Below, piece by piece: positions 1-7,893 of a stretch of 29,435 nucleotides of DNA. Source of the DNA: JAPWJZ01 sp035626855 (GTDB lineage Bacteria; Pseudomonadota; Alphaproteobacteria; Micavibrionales; UBA2020); assembly GCA_035626855.1 (NCBI GenBank), contig DASPMW010000131.1, positions 1 to 29,435 on the forward strand, written 5' to 3'. The translations under genes and the position numbers were made by a program. The notes beneath the pieces were generated by a model. That model was given only the letters and a program-made list of their open reading frames with translations. It ran no database searches and was not told the DNA's origin. Numbering within the stretch: position 1 is the stretch's first letter; the number at the start of each line of letters is the position of its first letter.

Positions 1-1371
1 ACACCGTATGAATTTTTCGCGGACGCCTTGAACACGCCCTGCTTTGCCGACGATATCAGCGGCAGGCGCGCCTTTTATGGCCGCCTTGGGCCTGATATTC
101 ACGATGCGCTCGATGAATTCCTGAACGCCGCGCTGAAATACGAACAATCGCATACGCCATCCCTACAGAAATTCAACGACTGGTTCATCCGCGGTGAAGC
201 GGAGATCAAGCGCGAACAGGAGCAGCATAAGGCCGATCAAGTGCGCATCATGACCGTGCACGCCGCCAAAGGACTGCAGGCGCCGATCGTTTTCCTGCCC
301 GACACCGCTAAGAAACTGCACGACCACAACAAGGGCCGCATTCGCCTGATCTGGCCCCCGGAAAACCCGCTCACGGATTCGCTGAGCGTTCCGCTCTGGT
401 CGCCGCGCGAGGAGTTTGATGCGGAAATCTACGCGAACCTGCGCGACGCCGCGCGGGAAGGGCAGGAGGAAGAATACCGCCGCCTCCTCTACGTCGCGCT
501 CACGCGCGCCGAGGACCGCCTCTATGTCTGCGGCTACCAGACGCGCAAGGCGCCGGCCGAGGATTGCTGGCATAAGCTCGTCTGCGCGGGCTTCCCTGCG
601 GCGGCTGCCTCCGTTGATTTCCACGTTGATGGCGAGCCTGTGCGCGATGACGACGGGGTGGCCATGTCTGCGCGCCGTCACGCGCACGCGCAGGAAGCGC
701 CTCACGAGAAGAGCGACGACAAACATACGGTTGCCGACGCTTTGCGTGAACCATTGCCTGCCTGGGTATTCTTGGCGCCGGCGGCCGAGCCGGAGCCCTC
801 GCTGCCGCTCGCCCCGTCACGCCCCGGAGAAGACGAGCCCGCTGTCAAAGGTCCGCTCGCCGAAGATGAAGATTACCGCTTCCGCCGCGGCATTCTCGTC
901 CACCAGGTCCTCGAAATCCTGCCGACGCTTCCCCCGGCCACTTGGGAAAAAGGCCTTACCGGTTACCTTGCCCGTCCCGCTCTTGGTCTTAAACCGCCGG
1001 AACAGGCCCAGCTCGCGGGGGAAATCCTTAAGGTACTGCGCCACCCCGAATTCGCGCCGATCTTTGGCGCCGGTTCGCGCGCTGAAACGCCCGTCGTCGG
1101 CATCGCGGGCGCGAACCGGGTCCTGTCGGGCCAGATGGATCGGCTGCTCGTGACGGACAAGGAAGTGCTGGTTGTCGATTACAAAACCAATCGCCCCCCG
1201 CCGGCGCGGGTCGAGGATGTCCATATTGCGTACCTGAAGCAGATGGCGGGCTACCGTGCCGTCATGGAAAAAATCTATCCCGGCCGCCCCGTTAAATGTG
1301 CACTTTTGTGGACTGACGGCCCGACATTGATGCCTTTGCCGGACAACCTGCTGGACAAATTCCAGCCGTAA
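1..1371 (+). CDS. addA: Double-strand break repair helicase-nuclease AddA, C-terminal part
   Basis: The reading frame is already open at base 1, so this is the last ~456 codons of a longer gene; full AddA is usually above 1100 residues. Visible parts are the UvrD/Rep helicase motif V (TVHAAKGLQAPIVFLP, about bases 256-303), motif VI (RRLLYVALTRAEDRLYV, about 478-530), a linker, and a RecB-type nuclease domain with GQMDRLL and VVDYKTNRPP (about 1129-1200), whose Asp and Lys are the expected catalytic residues. In the AddAB complex, AddA unwinds and cuts duplex ends for recombinational repair. A trxA gene follows, as in many alphaproteobacteria. No terminator is seen after the stop. The call is firm; only the 5' part is missing. 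Confidence 0.93.
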   Translation, partial: TPYEFFADALNTPCFADDISGRRAFYGRLGPDIHDALDEFLNAALKYEQSHTPSLQKFNDWFIRGEAEIKREQEQHKADQVRIMTVHAAKGLQAPIVFLPDTAKKLHDHNKGRIRLIWPPENPLTDSLSVPLWSPREEFDAEIYANLRDAAREGQEEEYRRLLYVALTRAEDRLYVCGYQTRKAPAEDCWHKLVCAGFPAAAASVDFHVDGEPVRDDDGVAMSARRHAHAQEAPHEKSDDKHTVADALREPLPAWVFLAPAAEPEPSLPLAPSRPGEDEPAVKGPLAEDEDYRFRRGILVHQVLEILPTLPPATWEKGLTGYLARPALGLKPPEQAQLAGEILKVLRHPEFAPIFGAGSRAETPVVGIAGANRVLSGQMDRLLVTDKEVLVVDYKTNRPPPARVEDVHIAYLKQMAGYRAVMEKIYPGRPVKCALLWTDGPTLMPLPDNLLDKFQP

Positions 1372-1451
1372 TTCCATAACCCTTAAATTACGCGTGTTGG
1401 AATAAAGTTTCGTAACCTGTGACCGGAACCTAACTTTCTGCAAAACCACCC

Positions 1452-1479
1452 TTGACCCGCGCAATCATTCCGTTACGCT
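1452..1479 (+). promoter_or_regulatory. Possible promoter for the thioredoxin genes
   Basis: TTGACC at 1452-1457 is followed after 16 bases by TACGCT at 1474-1479. The -35 is good, while the -10 matches only at three positions. The gap between addA and the first thioredoxin gene (1372-1615) has no other obvious element. Prediction by eye only. Confidence 0.3.
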
Positions 1480-1615
1480 CGATACCCGTAGCATTTTGCA
1501 GCAGACTTTACCGGACTTCGATAACCTTGAGCCGCATCCGAATGGGAGAGGCTTTAAGCGAAACGTATCAACCGCCGCCCATAAGCTTGGGCCGCCCCGA
1601 AAAGGAACGCAAGAG

Positions 1616-2032
1616 ATGGCCTCCCCGCATATCAAGGAAGTGAACGAAGCGAACTTCGAAGACGAAGTGCTGAAATCCGACAAGCTCGTGCTGATCGACT
1701 TTTATGCCGACTGGTGCGGCCCCTGCAAGGCGTTGGCACCGACCCTTGACAAGTTCGCCGATGACAATGCCGACAAGGTGAAGGTCGTGAAGATCAATGT
1801 CGACCAGAACCCGAATCTGGCCGCTGCCTTCGGCGTGCAGTCGATCCCGACCCTGGTCACGATGAGGGGCAACCAGGCAATCTTCGGCGTGATGGGCAAC
1901 CAGCCTCGCAAAGTTCTTGACCAGCTGCTCGAGCAGTCTTTACAAATCGCAAGCGGGAACAATATTACTCCCGACGCGAAAGACACGCCTCTGGCACCGC
2001 CGCCCGCAGCACCCAAAGGGCCCGTGCCGTAA
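1616..2032 (+). CDS. trxA: Thioredoxin with proline-rich tail
   Basis: This is a 138-residue cytoplasmic thioredoxin, a general dithiol reductant normally recycled by thioredoxin reductase. It has FYADWCGPCKAL with redox Cys34 and Cys37, and the cis-proline loop SIPTL. ATG 1616 was chosen because AAAGGA (1601-1606) lies about 10 bases upstream and because the thioredoxin fold starts just after it; the frame is open further up but that stretch has no family similarity. The protein is longer than the usual ~105-110 residues: the extra ~30 C-terminal residues are rich in Pro and Ala (APPPAAPKGP) and look disordered. A second thioredoxin gene starts 24 bases downstream, probably in the same transcript. 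Position after addA matches the common alphaproteobacterial order. Confidence 0.92.
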   Translation: MASPHIKEVNEANFEDEVLKSDKLVLIDFYADWCGPCKALAPTLDKFADDNADKVKVVKINVDQNPNLAAAFGVQSIPTLVTMRGNQAIFGVMGNQPRKVLDQLLEQSLQIASGNNITPDAKDTPLAPPPAAPKGPVP

Positions 2033-2056
2033 ACCTGAACCGGAAGGGAGAAAACC

Positions 2057-2380
2057 ATGGGCGCTCAACAAGTTAGTGATAAAGATTTCGAAACCGAGGT
2101 CCTGAAGGCGAGCGGCCCTGTGCTGGTCGATTTCTGGGCGGAGTGGTGCGGCCCCTGCCGCGCGCTCGGCCCCAGCCTCGATGCGCTGGCATCTGAAAAA
2201 GGCCAGCAGATCAAGGTTGTGAAGGTCAATATCGACGACAACCCCAACGCGCCGTCCAAATACGGCGTGCGCTCGATCCCGACCATGCTGATCTTCAAGG
2301 ACGGCGAAGTCGTTGCGCAAAGCGTCGGCTCGATGGCGAAGTCGGACCTGTTCAAATGGGTCGATACCTCGATCGCTTAA
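2057..2380 (+). CDS. Thioredoxin, second tandem copy
   Basis: This 107-residue protein has the standard thioredoxin length and fold, with FWAEWCGPCRAL (Cys31 and Cys34) and the cis-proline loop SIPTM. The start ATG 2057 follows a strong purine-rich ribosome site (GGAAGGGAG, 2042-2050). It lies 24 bases after the first thioredoxin and is followed by a clear terminator, so the two probably form one transcript. It differs widely from the first copy outside the active site and lacks the proline-rich tail. They are therefore not a recent duplication and may serve different partners. Which copy is the main cellular thioredoxin cannot be told from sequence; the standard length slightly favours this one. 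Confidence 0.92.
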   Translation: MGAQQVSDKDFETEVLKASGPVLVDFWAEWCGPCRALGPSLDALASEKGQQIKVVKVNIDDNPNAPSKYGVRSIPTMLIFKDGEVVAQSVGSMAKSDLFKWVDTSIA

Positions 2381-2401
2381 GGCTTTTCGCCGAATGAAAA
2401 C

Positions 2402-2431
2402 AGCGCCCTGTCTCAAAGCAGGGCGCTTTTT
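2402..2431 (+). terminator. Intrinsic terminator after the two thioredoxins
   Basis: A 9-bp perfect stem, AGCGCCCTG (2402-2410) with CAGGGCGCT (2419-2427), has an 8-base loop and is followed by a T run. It separates the two cytoplasmic thioredoxin genes from the exported one. Confidence 0.85.
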
Positions 2432-2486
2432 CATTGACGTAAACAGGCGCTGGCCGGACAATAAAAGAACAGAGGATTTCAATCAC

Positions 2487-2939
2487 ATGCTGAGACGCCT
2501 TTTCTGCATTCTCGCGCTGGCCGTGCTGTTGGCCGTCCCCGCCGTCCATAGCTTCGCGGCCGAACCCCCGCCGGGCGCGCTCATCCCGCACCTGACGACC
2601 GGCGACTTCCTGCGCCGCGTCGGCGGCTCCGACTTGCCGGTACTCGTGCAGTTTGACGCCAGCTGGTGCCCCTATTGCCGCAAGATGCAGCCGTTCCTCG
2701 ATAAGTTCCGCGATGCCAAGAAGGGTTCGGTGGAAGTTTACAAGGTCAACTACGACGCCGACCCGGATCTTGTGCGCAGCTACGAGGTCCAGACATTGCC
2801 GACGCTGATCGTCTTCTATCAGGGTCGCATCGTCGGTCGCAGCGACGGCGCAATGGACGAGCCCGAGCTATTCGAATGGATGGAAGCGGTGCAGGACGAT
2901 GTCCGCGAAATGCGCCGCAAGAAGATCGACGCGCTTTAA
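2487..2939 (+). CDS. Exported thioredoxin-fold protein (WCPYC)
   Basis: A 150-residue protein with a typical signal peptide: Arg at positions 3-4, a hydrophobic core at 5-20, and a likely cut near SFAA at 22-25. The mature part is a thioredoxin domain with FDASWCPYCRKM (Cys61, Cys64) and the cis-proline loop TLPTLIVF. The CPYC pair is the glutaredoxin-type motif, seen also in some periplasmic thioredoxin-like reductases. It probably acts in the periplasm on disulfides, perhaps as a reductant of exported cysteines or in cytochrome c maturation; the partner is unknown. Start ATG 2487 follows AGAGGA (2471-2476). It sits between two terminators and so appears to be its own transcription unit. Confidence 0.85.
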   Translation: MLRRLFCILALAVLLAVPAVHSFAAEPPPGALIPHLTTGDFLRRVGGSDLPVLVQFDASWCPYCRKMQPFLDKFRDAKKGSVEVYKVNYDADPDLVRSYEVQTLPTLIVFYQGRIVGRSDGAMDEPELFEWMEAVQDDVREMRRKKIDAL

Positions 2940-2951
2940 TACGCCCGCGAC

Positions 2952-2992
2952 AAAAAAAAGCCCCGCCTTGTGAAGGCGGGGCTTTTTGTTTT
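2952..2992. terminator. Bidirectional intrinsic terminator
   Basis: The 10-bp stem GCCCCGCCTT (2960-2969) and AAGGCGGGGC (2973-2982) has a 3-base loop. It is flanked by an A run on the left (2952-2959) and T runs on the right. It can end the exported thioredoxin transcript on the + strand and the thrS-infC transcript on the - strand. Confidence 0.92.
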
Positions 2993-3002
2993 TTTTTCGG
3001 CT

Positions 3003-3548
3003 TTAGTGCGTCGGCTTTGCGGAGGTCATGATCATGACGATCGAATTGCCTTCCTGCCGCGCATCCATCTCGATCTTGCCGTCTTCGGCGAGCTCGGCCT
3101 TGACGCGGTTGATGATGACCCAGCCCAGTTCGCGGTGCTCGTTCTCGCGGCCGCGGAACTGCAGGATGAAGCGGACCTTGTCGCCTTCCTCGAAGAAGCG
3201 CTTGGCCGAGCGCAGCTTGACCTGGATATCATGCTCCTCGATATTCGGGCGCAGCTTCAGTTCCTTGGTCAGGACGATCTTCTGGTTCTTGCGCGCGGCA
3301 GCCTCTTTCTTCTGCTGTTCGTAGCGGTGCTTGCCGACATCGCCGATCTTGCAGACGGGCGGATCAGCGTTCGGAGAAATCTCGATAAGGTCGAAGCCCA
3401 TGTCCTGCGCCTTCTGGACGGCGTCGCGGACGGACATCACGCCTTCCATCTCGCCGTCGGCGCCGATCACGCGCACCTTTTCCGCGCGGATCTGGTGGTT
3501 GGTACGGGGGCCGTCGTCTTTCGGCGAGGGTCTGTTAAAGTTAGCGAT
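3003..3548 (-). CDS. infC: Translation initiation factor IF-3, AUC start
   Basis: IF-3 binds the 30S subunit, checks the initiator tRNA and start codon, and prevents subunit rejoining. The C-terminal body is plainly IF-3: LIEISPNADPPVCKIGDVGKHRYE, KELKLRPNIEEHDIQVK and VKFRFILQFRGRE-like segments. No ATG, GTG or TTG gives a full-length protein. The family-like N-terminus (GPRTNHQIRAEKVRVIG) continues upstream of the first GTG, and the frame reaches ATC at 3548-3546, eight bases after AGGAG (3561-3557). Starting there gives 181 residues, against 180 in E. coli. Non-AUG infC starts (AUU in E. coli) let IF-3 repress its own synthesis, so the same autoregulation is inferred. It follows thrS, but rpmI and rplT do not follow; a terminator does. 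Confidence 0.93.
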   Translation of the reverse strand: MANFNRPSPKDDGPRTNHQIRAEKVRVIGADGEMEGVMSVRDAVQKAQDMGFDLIEISPNADPPVCKIGDVGKHRYEQQKKEAAARKNQKIVLTKELKLRPNIEEHDIQVKLRSAKRFFEEGDKVRFILQFRGRENEHRELGWVIINRVKAELAEDGKIEMDARQEGNSIVMIMTSAKPTH

Positions 3549-3561
3549 GGGGCATTCTCCT
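3546..3561 (-). promoter_or_regulatory. infC ribosome site and AUC start codon
   Basis: On the - strand AGGAG (3561-3557), an 8-base spacer and ATC (3548-3546) form a well-spaced start in the IF-3 frame. The ATG at 3555-3553 is only one base from AGGAG, is out of frame and meets a stop after four codons. In-frame TGA lies at 3572-3570, so there is little room for another start. Confidence 0.75.
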
Positions 3562-3638
3562 GTTATCGTTCAGACGCATAAATGTTTTTCCGCGCGGCAA
3601 AGTTCCGCCGTCGCGAATATCCTTTTAGAATCAGCCGG

Positions 3639-5606
3639 TCATTGCGGAACAGCGGAATCTGCCGTGATTTTACGGATTGCCTCGTCAAGTGCAAGGATTT
3701 CCTGCGCGTCGGAGCCAAGGCGGCGGATGGCGACCTTGCCTTCCTCCGCCTCGCGTTTGCCGACCACCCAGATCTGCGGAACCTTGGTCAGGCTGTGCTC
3801 GCGGATCTTGTAATTGATCTTTTCGTTGCGCAGGTCGGTTTTGACCCGGATGCCGGCTTTTTCAAGGTCGGCCTGCACTTTATGGGCAAAATCGTCGGCA
3901 TCGGAGGTGATCGTCGCGATAACCGCCTGCACGGGGGCGAGCCAGAGCGGGAATTTGCCGGCATGGTGCTCGATCAGGATGCCGATAAACCGCTCCATCG
4001 ACCCCAGGATGGCGCGGTGGAGCATGACGGGGCGGTGGCGATGGCTGTCCTCGCCGATATAGCTCGCGTCCAGGCGCTCCGGCAGGTTGAAGTCGAGCTG
4101 CAGCGTGCCGCACTGCCATGTCCGGCCAATTGCGTCCGTCAGGTGGAATTCTACCTTGGGGCCATAAAATGCGCCTTCGCCCGGCAATTCCTCGAATTCC
4201 AGGCCGGCGGCGGTGAGGGCTGTGCGCAAGCCGTTTTCAGCCCGGTCCCAGACCTCGTCAGAGCCAAGCCGCACATTCGCGCCCGGCCGCAGCGCAAGCT
4301 TCACCGAAATCTTGTCAAAGCCAAGGTCGCGATAGACGCCAAGCTGGAGCTTAAAGTAATTCAGCGCCTCCTGCTCGACCTGGTCTTCGCGGCAGAAGAT
4401 ATGCGCGTCGTCTTGCGTGAACTGGCGCACGCGCATGATGCCGTGCATCGCGCCCGAAGGCTCGTTGCGGTGGCAGCAGCCGAATTCGGCCATGCGGATC
4501 GGCAGGTCGCGATATGATTTCAGGCCCTGATTGAAGATCTGGACATGGGCAGGGCAGTTCATCGGCTTAACGCCGAAAACCTTTTCATCAGCCTTGGCCT
4601 CGACCTTGAACATGTTGTCGCCGTAAAGGTCCCAATGGCCGGATGCCTTGAACAGCGAGCTGTCGAACAGCTGCGGCGTCTTCACTTCCTGATAGCCTGC
4701 GCGGTGGATGCGCCCGCGGATGAAGTTTTCCAGCGCGCGCCAGATCGTGTAGCCCTTGTCATGCCAGAAGACCGAGCCGGTCGCTTCCTCCTGCATATGG
4801 AACAGGTCCATTTCGCGGCCGATCTTGCGATGGTCGCGCTTTTCCGCCTCTTCCAGCATGTGCAGATGCGCGTCGAGTTCCTTCTGGTCGCGCCAGGCCG
4901 TGCCGTAAATACGCTGTAGCATGGCATTTTTGCTGTCGCCGCGCCAATAGGCGCCCGCCACTTTCATCAACTTGAAGGCCGTGCCGACCGCGCCAGTTGC
5001 GGGCAGGTGCGGCCCGCGGCAGAGGTCGTACCACTTGCCCTGCTTGTAGACGCTGATCGTCTCCGTCGCCGGCAGGTCGCGGATAATCTCCGCCTTGTAT
5101 TTCTCGCCCATGCCTTCGAAATGCGCGATCGCCTCGTCGCGCGGCCATTCCTCGCGCGTGAAAGTTTCGTTGCGGGCGACGATTTCCTTCATCTTCGCCT
5201 CGATCTTGGCAAGATCGTCGGTCGTAAAGGGGGTGTCGCGGCCGAAATCGTAATAGAACCCGTTTTCGATTGCGGGGCCGATCGTCACCTGGGTGCCGGG
5301 GAACAGTTCCTGCACCGCCTCCGCCATCACATGCGCGGCGTCATGGCGGATAATATCGAGCGCTTCCGCGGACTTCCGAGTGACGATTTCAAGCTTGCCA
5401 TCCGCGAAGAGCGGCCGGTGCAGGTCGATGACCTCGCCGTTCAGTTTCGCCGCGAGCGCGGCCTTGGCGAGGCCCTCGCCGATCGACTTTGCCACGTCAT
5501 AGCCCGACACAGGCGTCGCGAAGGTCAGCTGCTTGCCGTCGGGAAGCGTGACCTTGCGTTCTTTCTCTGCCTGGTTCTGGGCGGCGGCCTGCATGTCAAA
5601 GTCCAT
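3639..5606 (-). CDS. thrS: Threonine-tRNA ligase
   Basis: A class II aminoacyl-tRNA synthetase that charges tRNA-Thr. Domains appear in the usual order: TGS domain (KVTLPDGKQLTF near the N-terminus); editing domain with HDAAHVMAEA and YDLCRGPHLP; catalytic core with the zinc cysteine in MNCPAHVQIF, CHRNEPSGAMHGIMRVRQFTQ as motif 2 region, and GSMERFIGILIEHHAG as motif 3; and an anticodon-binding domain (PVQAVIATITSDADDFA onward). From ATG 5606 it has 655 residues, close to the family norm of ~640. ATG 5594 is also possible, and TTG 5621 is less likely because it lies at the predicted transcription start. infC follows on the same strand after 90 bases, the classic thrS-infC order. Confidence 0.96.
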   Translation of the reverse strand: MDFDMQAAAQNQAEKERKVTLPDGKQLTFATPVSGYDVAKSIGEGLAKAALAAKLNGEVIDLHRPLFADGKLEIVTRKSAEALDIIRHDAAHVMAEAVQELFPGTQVTIGPAIENGFYYDFGRDTPFTTDDLAKIEAKMKEIVARNETFTREEWPRDEAIAHFEGMGEKYKAEIIRDLPATETISVYKQGKWYDLCRGPHLPATGAVGTAFKLMKVAGAYWRGDSKNAMLQRIYGTAWRDQKELDAHLHMLEEAEKRDHRKIGREMDLFHMQEEATGSVFWHDKGYTIWRALENFIRGRIHRAGYQEVKTPQLFDSSLFKASGHWDLYGDNMFKVEAKADEKVFGVKPMNCPAHVQIFNQGLKSYRDLPIRMAEFGCCHRNEPSGAMHGIMRVRQFTQDDAHIFCREDQVEQEALNYFKLQLGVYRDLGFDKISVKLALRPGANVRLGSDEVWDRAENGLRTALTAAGLEFEELPGEGAFYGPKVEFHLTDAIGRTWQCGTLQLDFNLPERLDASYIGEDSHRHRPVMLHRAILGSMERFIGILIEHHAGKFPLWLAPVQAVIATITSDADDFAHKVQADLEKAGIRVKTDLRNEKINYKIREHSLTKVPQIWVVGKREAEEGKVAIRRLGSDAQEILALDEAIRKITADSAVPQ

Positions 5607-5624
5607 TCGTAAGTTGTTCAAAAC

Positions 5625-5653
5625 AGTATAATAATGTGTTCCCGAGGGGCAAA
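5625..5653 (-). promoter_or_regulatory. Likely thrS promoter
   Basis: On the - strand TATACT (5630-5625) is a 5/6 -10 match with TTTGCC (5653-5648) 17 bases upstream. A perfect TTGACA lies at 5661-5656, but 25 bases from TATACT, so it would need a poor -10 around 5638. The predicted start near 5618 leaves a short leader before ATG 5606. Confidence 0.4.
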
Positions 5654-5660
5654 ACTGTCA

Positions 5661-5683
5661 AGCGAAAAGCCTTCAATTTCGCT
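5661..5683. repeat. Inverted repeat between divergent genes
   Basis: AGCGAAA (5661-5667) and TTTCGCT (5677-5683) form a perfect 7-bp inverted repeat with a 9-base gap, in the 137-base space between thrS and the divergent glycosyltransferase gene. It touches the TTGACA at 5656-5661. It could be an operator or chance. Confidence 0.4.
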
Positions 5684-5743
5684 GGAAATAAAGCGTTTTT
5701 GAGAGTAAAACCACTGTAACAGCGCCTGACGGCCAGGGAAATC

Positions 5744-6964
5744 ATGATCAAGACCAAGGACACGACAAGCAACGCCTTCCGCCATCTGGTGGAGAAGGGC
5801 AATCCCCCTGCGATTATGCAGATCGTGCCCGCGCTGAACTCGGGCGGGGTGGAGCAGGGCGTGATTGATATCAGCGCCGCCATCGTTCGCGCAGGGGGCA
5901 CATCGATCGTCGTCTCCGCGGGCGGGAAGCGCGTTCACGAAATCACCAAATTCGGCGGCGTCCATATCGAACTTCCCGTCAATTCCAAAAACCCGTTCAC
6001 GATGTACGCCAATATCGGCCGGCTGCGCAAAATTATCCGTGAGCGCAATGTGTCGCTGGTGCATGCCTGCTCCCGCGCCCCGGCATGGAGCGCATTGCGC
6101 GCGGTCGAAGGAACAGATGCGCGTTTCATCACCAGCTGCCATGCCGCGCACAAGCTGAATGGCGGCGCCTTCAAGAAATTCTATAACTCCTCAATCGGCA
6201 AAGGCGAGCGCGTCATCGCGGTTTCCCATTTCCTCGCCGATTACCTGGAGCAGAATTACCAGATCGACCCGAACCTCATCCGCGTCATCCACCGCGGCGT
6301 GGCCATCGAGCGCTTCCACCCGAATTCCGTCACGCCGGAGCGTCTCGTCACCGTGTCGCGCCAATTGCGCGTGCCGGAGGGATCCTTCGTCATCCTGCTG
6401 CCTGCCCGGCTCAGCCGCACCAAGGGGCATATGTACCTGCTCGACGCAATCGCGGCGCTCAAGCGTCGCGATGTGTTCTGCGTCTTTCTAGGCTCCGATA
6501 TCGGCAATGAATCCTACCGCAAGGAGCTCGACGATTACATTTCCTCGAAGGAAATGGGCGGGCAGGTGCGGATCGAGACGAAATGCGACGATATGCCGGC
6601 CGCCTATATGCTCGCGACAGTGGTCGCCGTCCCCTCGCTGATGCCGGAAGGTTTTGGCCGCGTGCCGGTCGAGGCGCAGGCGATGGGGCGACCCTGCATC
6701 GCAACCGATCACGGCGGCGCGCGCGAAACGATCATGCGTGAAGAAACAGGCTGGCTGGTGCCGGTCGGCGACGTGCCCGCGATGACGGCAGCGCTGGAGG
6801 AGGCGCTCAGCCTTGACGCCCGCGGGCGCGCCATGCTGGCGACCGCCGCCATGAGCCATGTCGCCACCCATTTCACGAACGAGCAGATGTGCCGCGCGAC
6901 CTTGGATGTCTATGCGGAAGTGCTCGAACAGAGGGTCCACCGGCAGGCGAACGCCGCGCGATAG
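5744..6964 (+). CDS. GT4-family glycosyltransferase
   Basis: A 406-residue GT-B glycosyltransferase of family GT4, which moves a sugar from a nucleotide-sugar donor to a lipid or glycan acceptor, usually at the inner face of the membrane. The N-terminal half has the glycine-rich acceptor loop (PALNSGGVEQGVIDI). The C-terminal half has LLPARLSRTKGHMYLLDA, the start of the donor domain, and PEGFGRVPVEAQAMG with the EX7E pair Glu302 and Glu310. No membrane segment is seen. ATG 5744 follows AGGGA (5735-5739). A GT9 gene starts 5 bases after its stop, so both probably build the same envelope glycan, most likely lipopolysaccharide core. The sugar cannot be inferred. Confidence 0.9.
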   Translation: MIKTKDTTSNAFRHLVEKGNPPAIMQIVPALNSGGVEQGVIDISAAIVRAGGTSIVVSAGGKRVHEITKFGGVHIELPVNSKNPFTMYANIGRLRKIIRERNVSLVHACSRAPAWSALRAVEGTDARFITSCHAAHKLNGGAFKKFYNSSIGKGERVIAVSHFLADYLEQNYQIDPNLIRVIHRGVAIERFHPNSVTPERLVTVSRQLRVPEGSFVILLPARLSRTKGHMYLLDAIAALKRRDVFCVFLGSDIGNESYRKELDDYISSKEMGGQVRIETKCDDMPAAYMLATVVAVPSLMPEGFGRVPVEAQAMGRPCIATDHGGARETIMREETGWLVPVGDVPAMTAALEEALSLDARGRAMLATAAMSHVATHFTNEQMCRATLDVYAEVLEQRVHRQANAAR

Positions 6965-6969
6965 GAACC

Positions 6970-7893
6970 ATGCAGCAGCGCATCCTCGTCATCAAGCTCA
7001 GCGCCCTCGGCGATTTCATCGTCGCGCTCGGCAGCATGGCGGCAATCCGCCGCGCGCATCCCGGCGCGCATATCACGCTGCTGACGACGCGATTGTTCGT
7101 CGATCTTGCACAGCGCTCCGGCTACTTCAACGAAATCATCGTCGATAGCAGGCCCAAAATCTACAACGTGGCGGGGTGGCTGTACCTGTTCAAAATGCTG
7201 AACCGCGCGCCTTTTGACCGCGTTTACGACCTGCAACTCAACGACCGCTCGGCCGTCTATTACCGCATGATGCTGAAAAAGCCCGAATGGTCGGGCGTCG
7301 TCAAAGGCGCGTCCCATTTCTACACCAATCCCGAATGGCGCCAGATGCATGCCTTTCAGCGGCACAAGGCAATGCTGGCGGAACTGGGGATGGAGGTCAC
7401 GATCCCCGACTTGTCGTGGATGACGTCCGATATCAGCCTGTTTGCCCCGCCTAAGCCTTATGTGTTGCTGATCCCCGGTTCCGCGCCGCGCTGGCCGCAG
7501 AAGCGCTGGCCGGCTCTTCGCTACGGCGCGCTTGCGATGCGTCTCATGCGGGAGGGATATAACGTCGCCGTGCTCGGCACCGCCGCCGAGCAGGAGGTGA
7601 TCGAGCGCGTCCTGAAATCCGCGCCGGGCGTGATTGATCTGTCTGGCCGCACTTCTCTCTACGATATCGCGACGCTCGCGCGCGGCGCGGCGGGCGCGGT
7701 TGGCAACGATACGGGCCCGTCGCACCTGGTCGCCATGGCTGGCTGCCCGCTCGTCACGCTCTTTTCCGGCGTGTCGCATCCGGAACTCTCTAGTCCGGTC
7801 GGAGACGCCGTTACGATCATCCAGTCCGACAATCTTGCGGATATCTCGGTTGATGACGTGATGAAGAATTTCCACCCGCGGGGCGCGGCATGA
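6970..7893 (+). CDS. GT9-family glycosyltransferase, heptosyltransferase-like
   Basis: A 307-residue GT-B enzyme of family GT9, the ADP-heptose:LPS heptosyltransferase family. It begins with ILVIKLSALGDFIVALGSMAAIRRAHP, the typical opening strand and loop. The C-terminal half has LLIPGSAPRWPQKRWPA and GNDTGPSHLVAMAGCPLVTLFSG (GNDTGP at 245-250), the nucleotide-sugar site. Start ATG 6970 follows GGAA just after the previous stop; the frame is open further upstream but overlaps the GT4 gene and has no family similarity. It overlaps the next gene by 4 bases. A role in lipopolysaccharide core assembly is inferred from family and context, and the acceptor is unknown. Confidence 0.9.
   Translation: MQQRILVIKLSALGDFIVALGSMAAIRRAHPGAHITLLTTRLFVDLAQRSGYFNEIIVDSRPKIYNVAGWLYLFKMLNRAPFDRVYDLQLNDRSAVYYRMMLKKPEWSGVVKGASHFYTNPEWRQMHAFQRHKAMLAELGMEVTIPDLSWMTSDISLFAPPKPYVLLIPGSAPRWPQKRWPALRYGALAMRLMREGYNVAVLGTAAEQEVIERVLKSAPGVIDLSGRTSLYDIATLARGAAGAVGNDTGPSHLVAMAGCPLVTLFSGVSHPELSSPVGDAVTIIQSDNLADISVDDVMKNFHPRGAA

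Noticed and set aside
1496..1615. In-frame 40-codon extension upstream of the first thioredoxin, from TTG 1496
   Set aside because: It has no thioredoxin similarity, and a good ribosome site precedes ATG 1616.
3541..3555. ATG at 3555-3553 (- strand) as the infC start
   Set aside because: It is out of frame, only one base from AGGAG and stops after four codons; useful only if the CCCC run contains a sequencing error.
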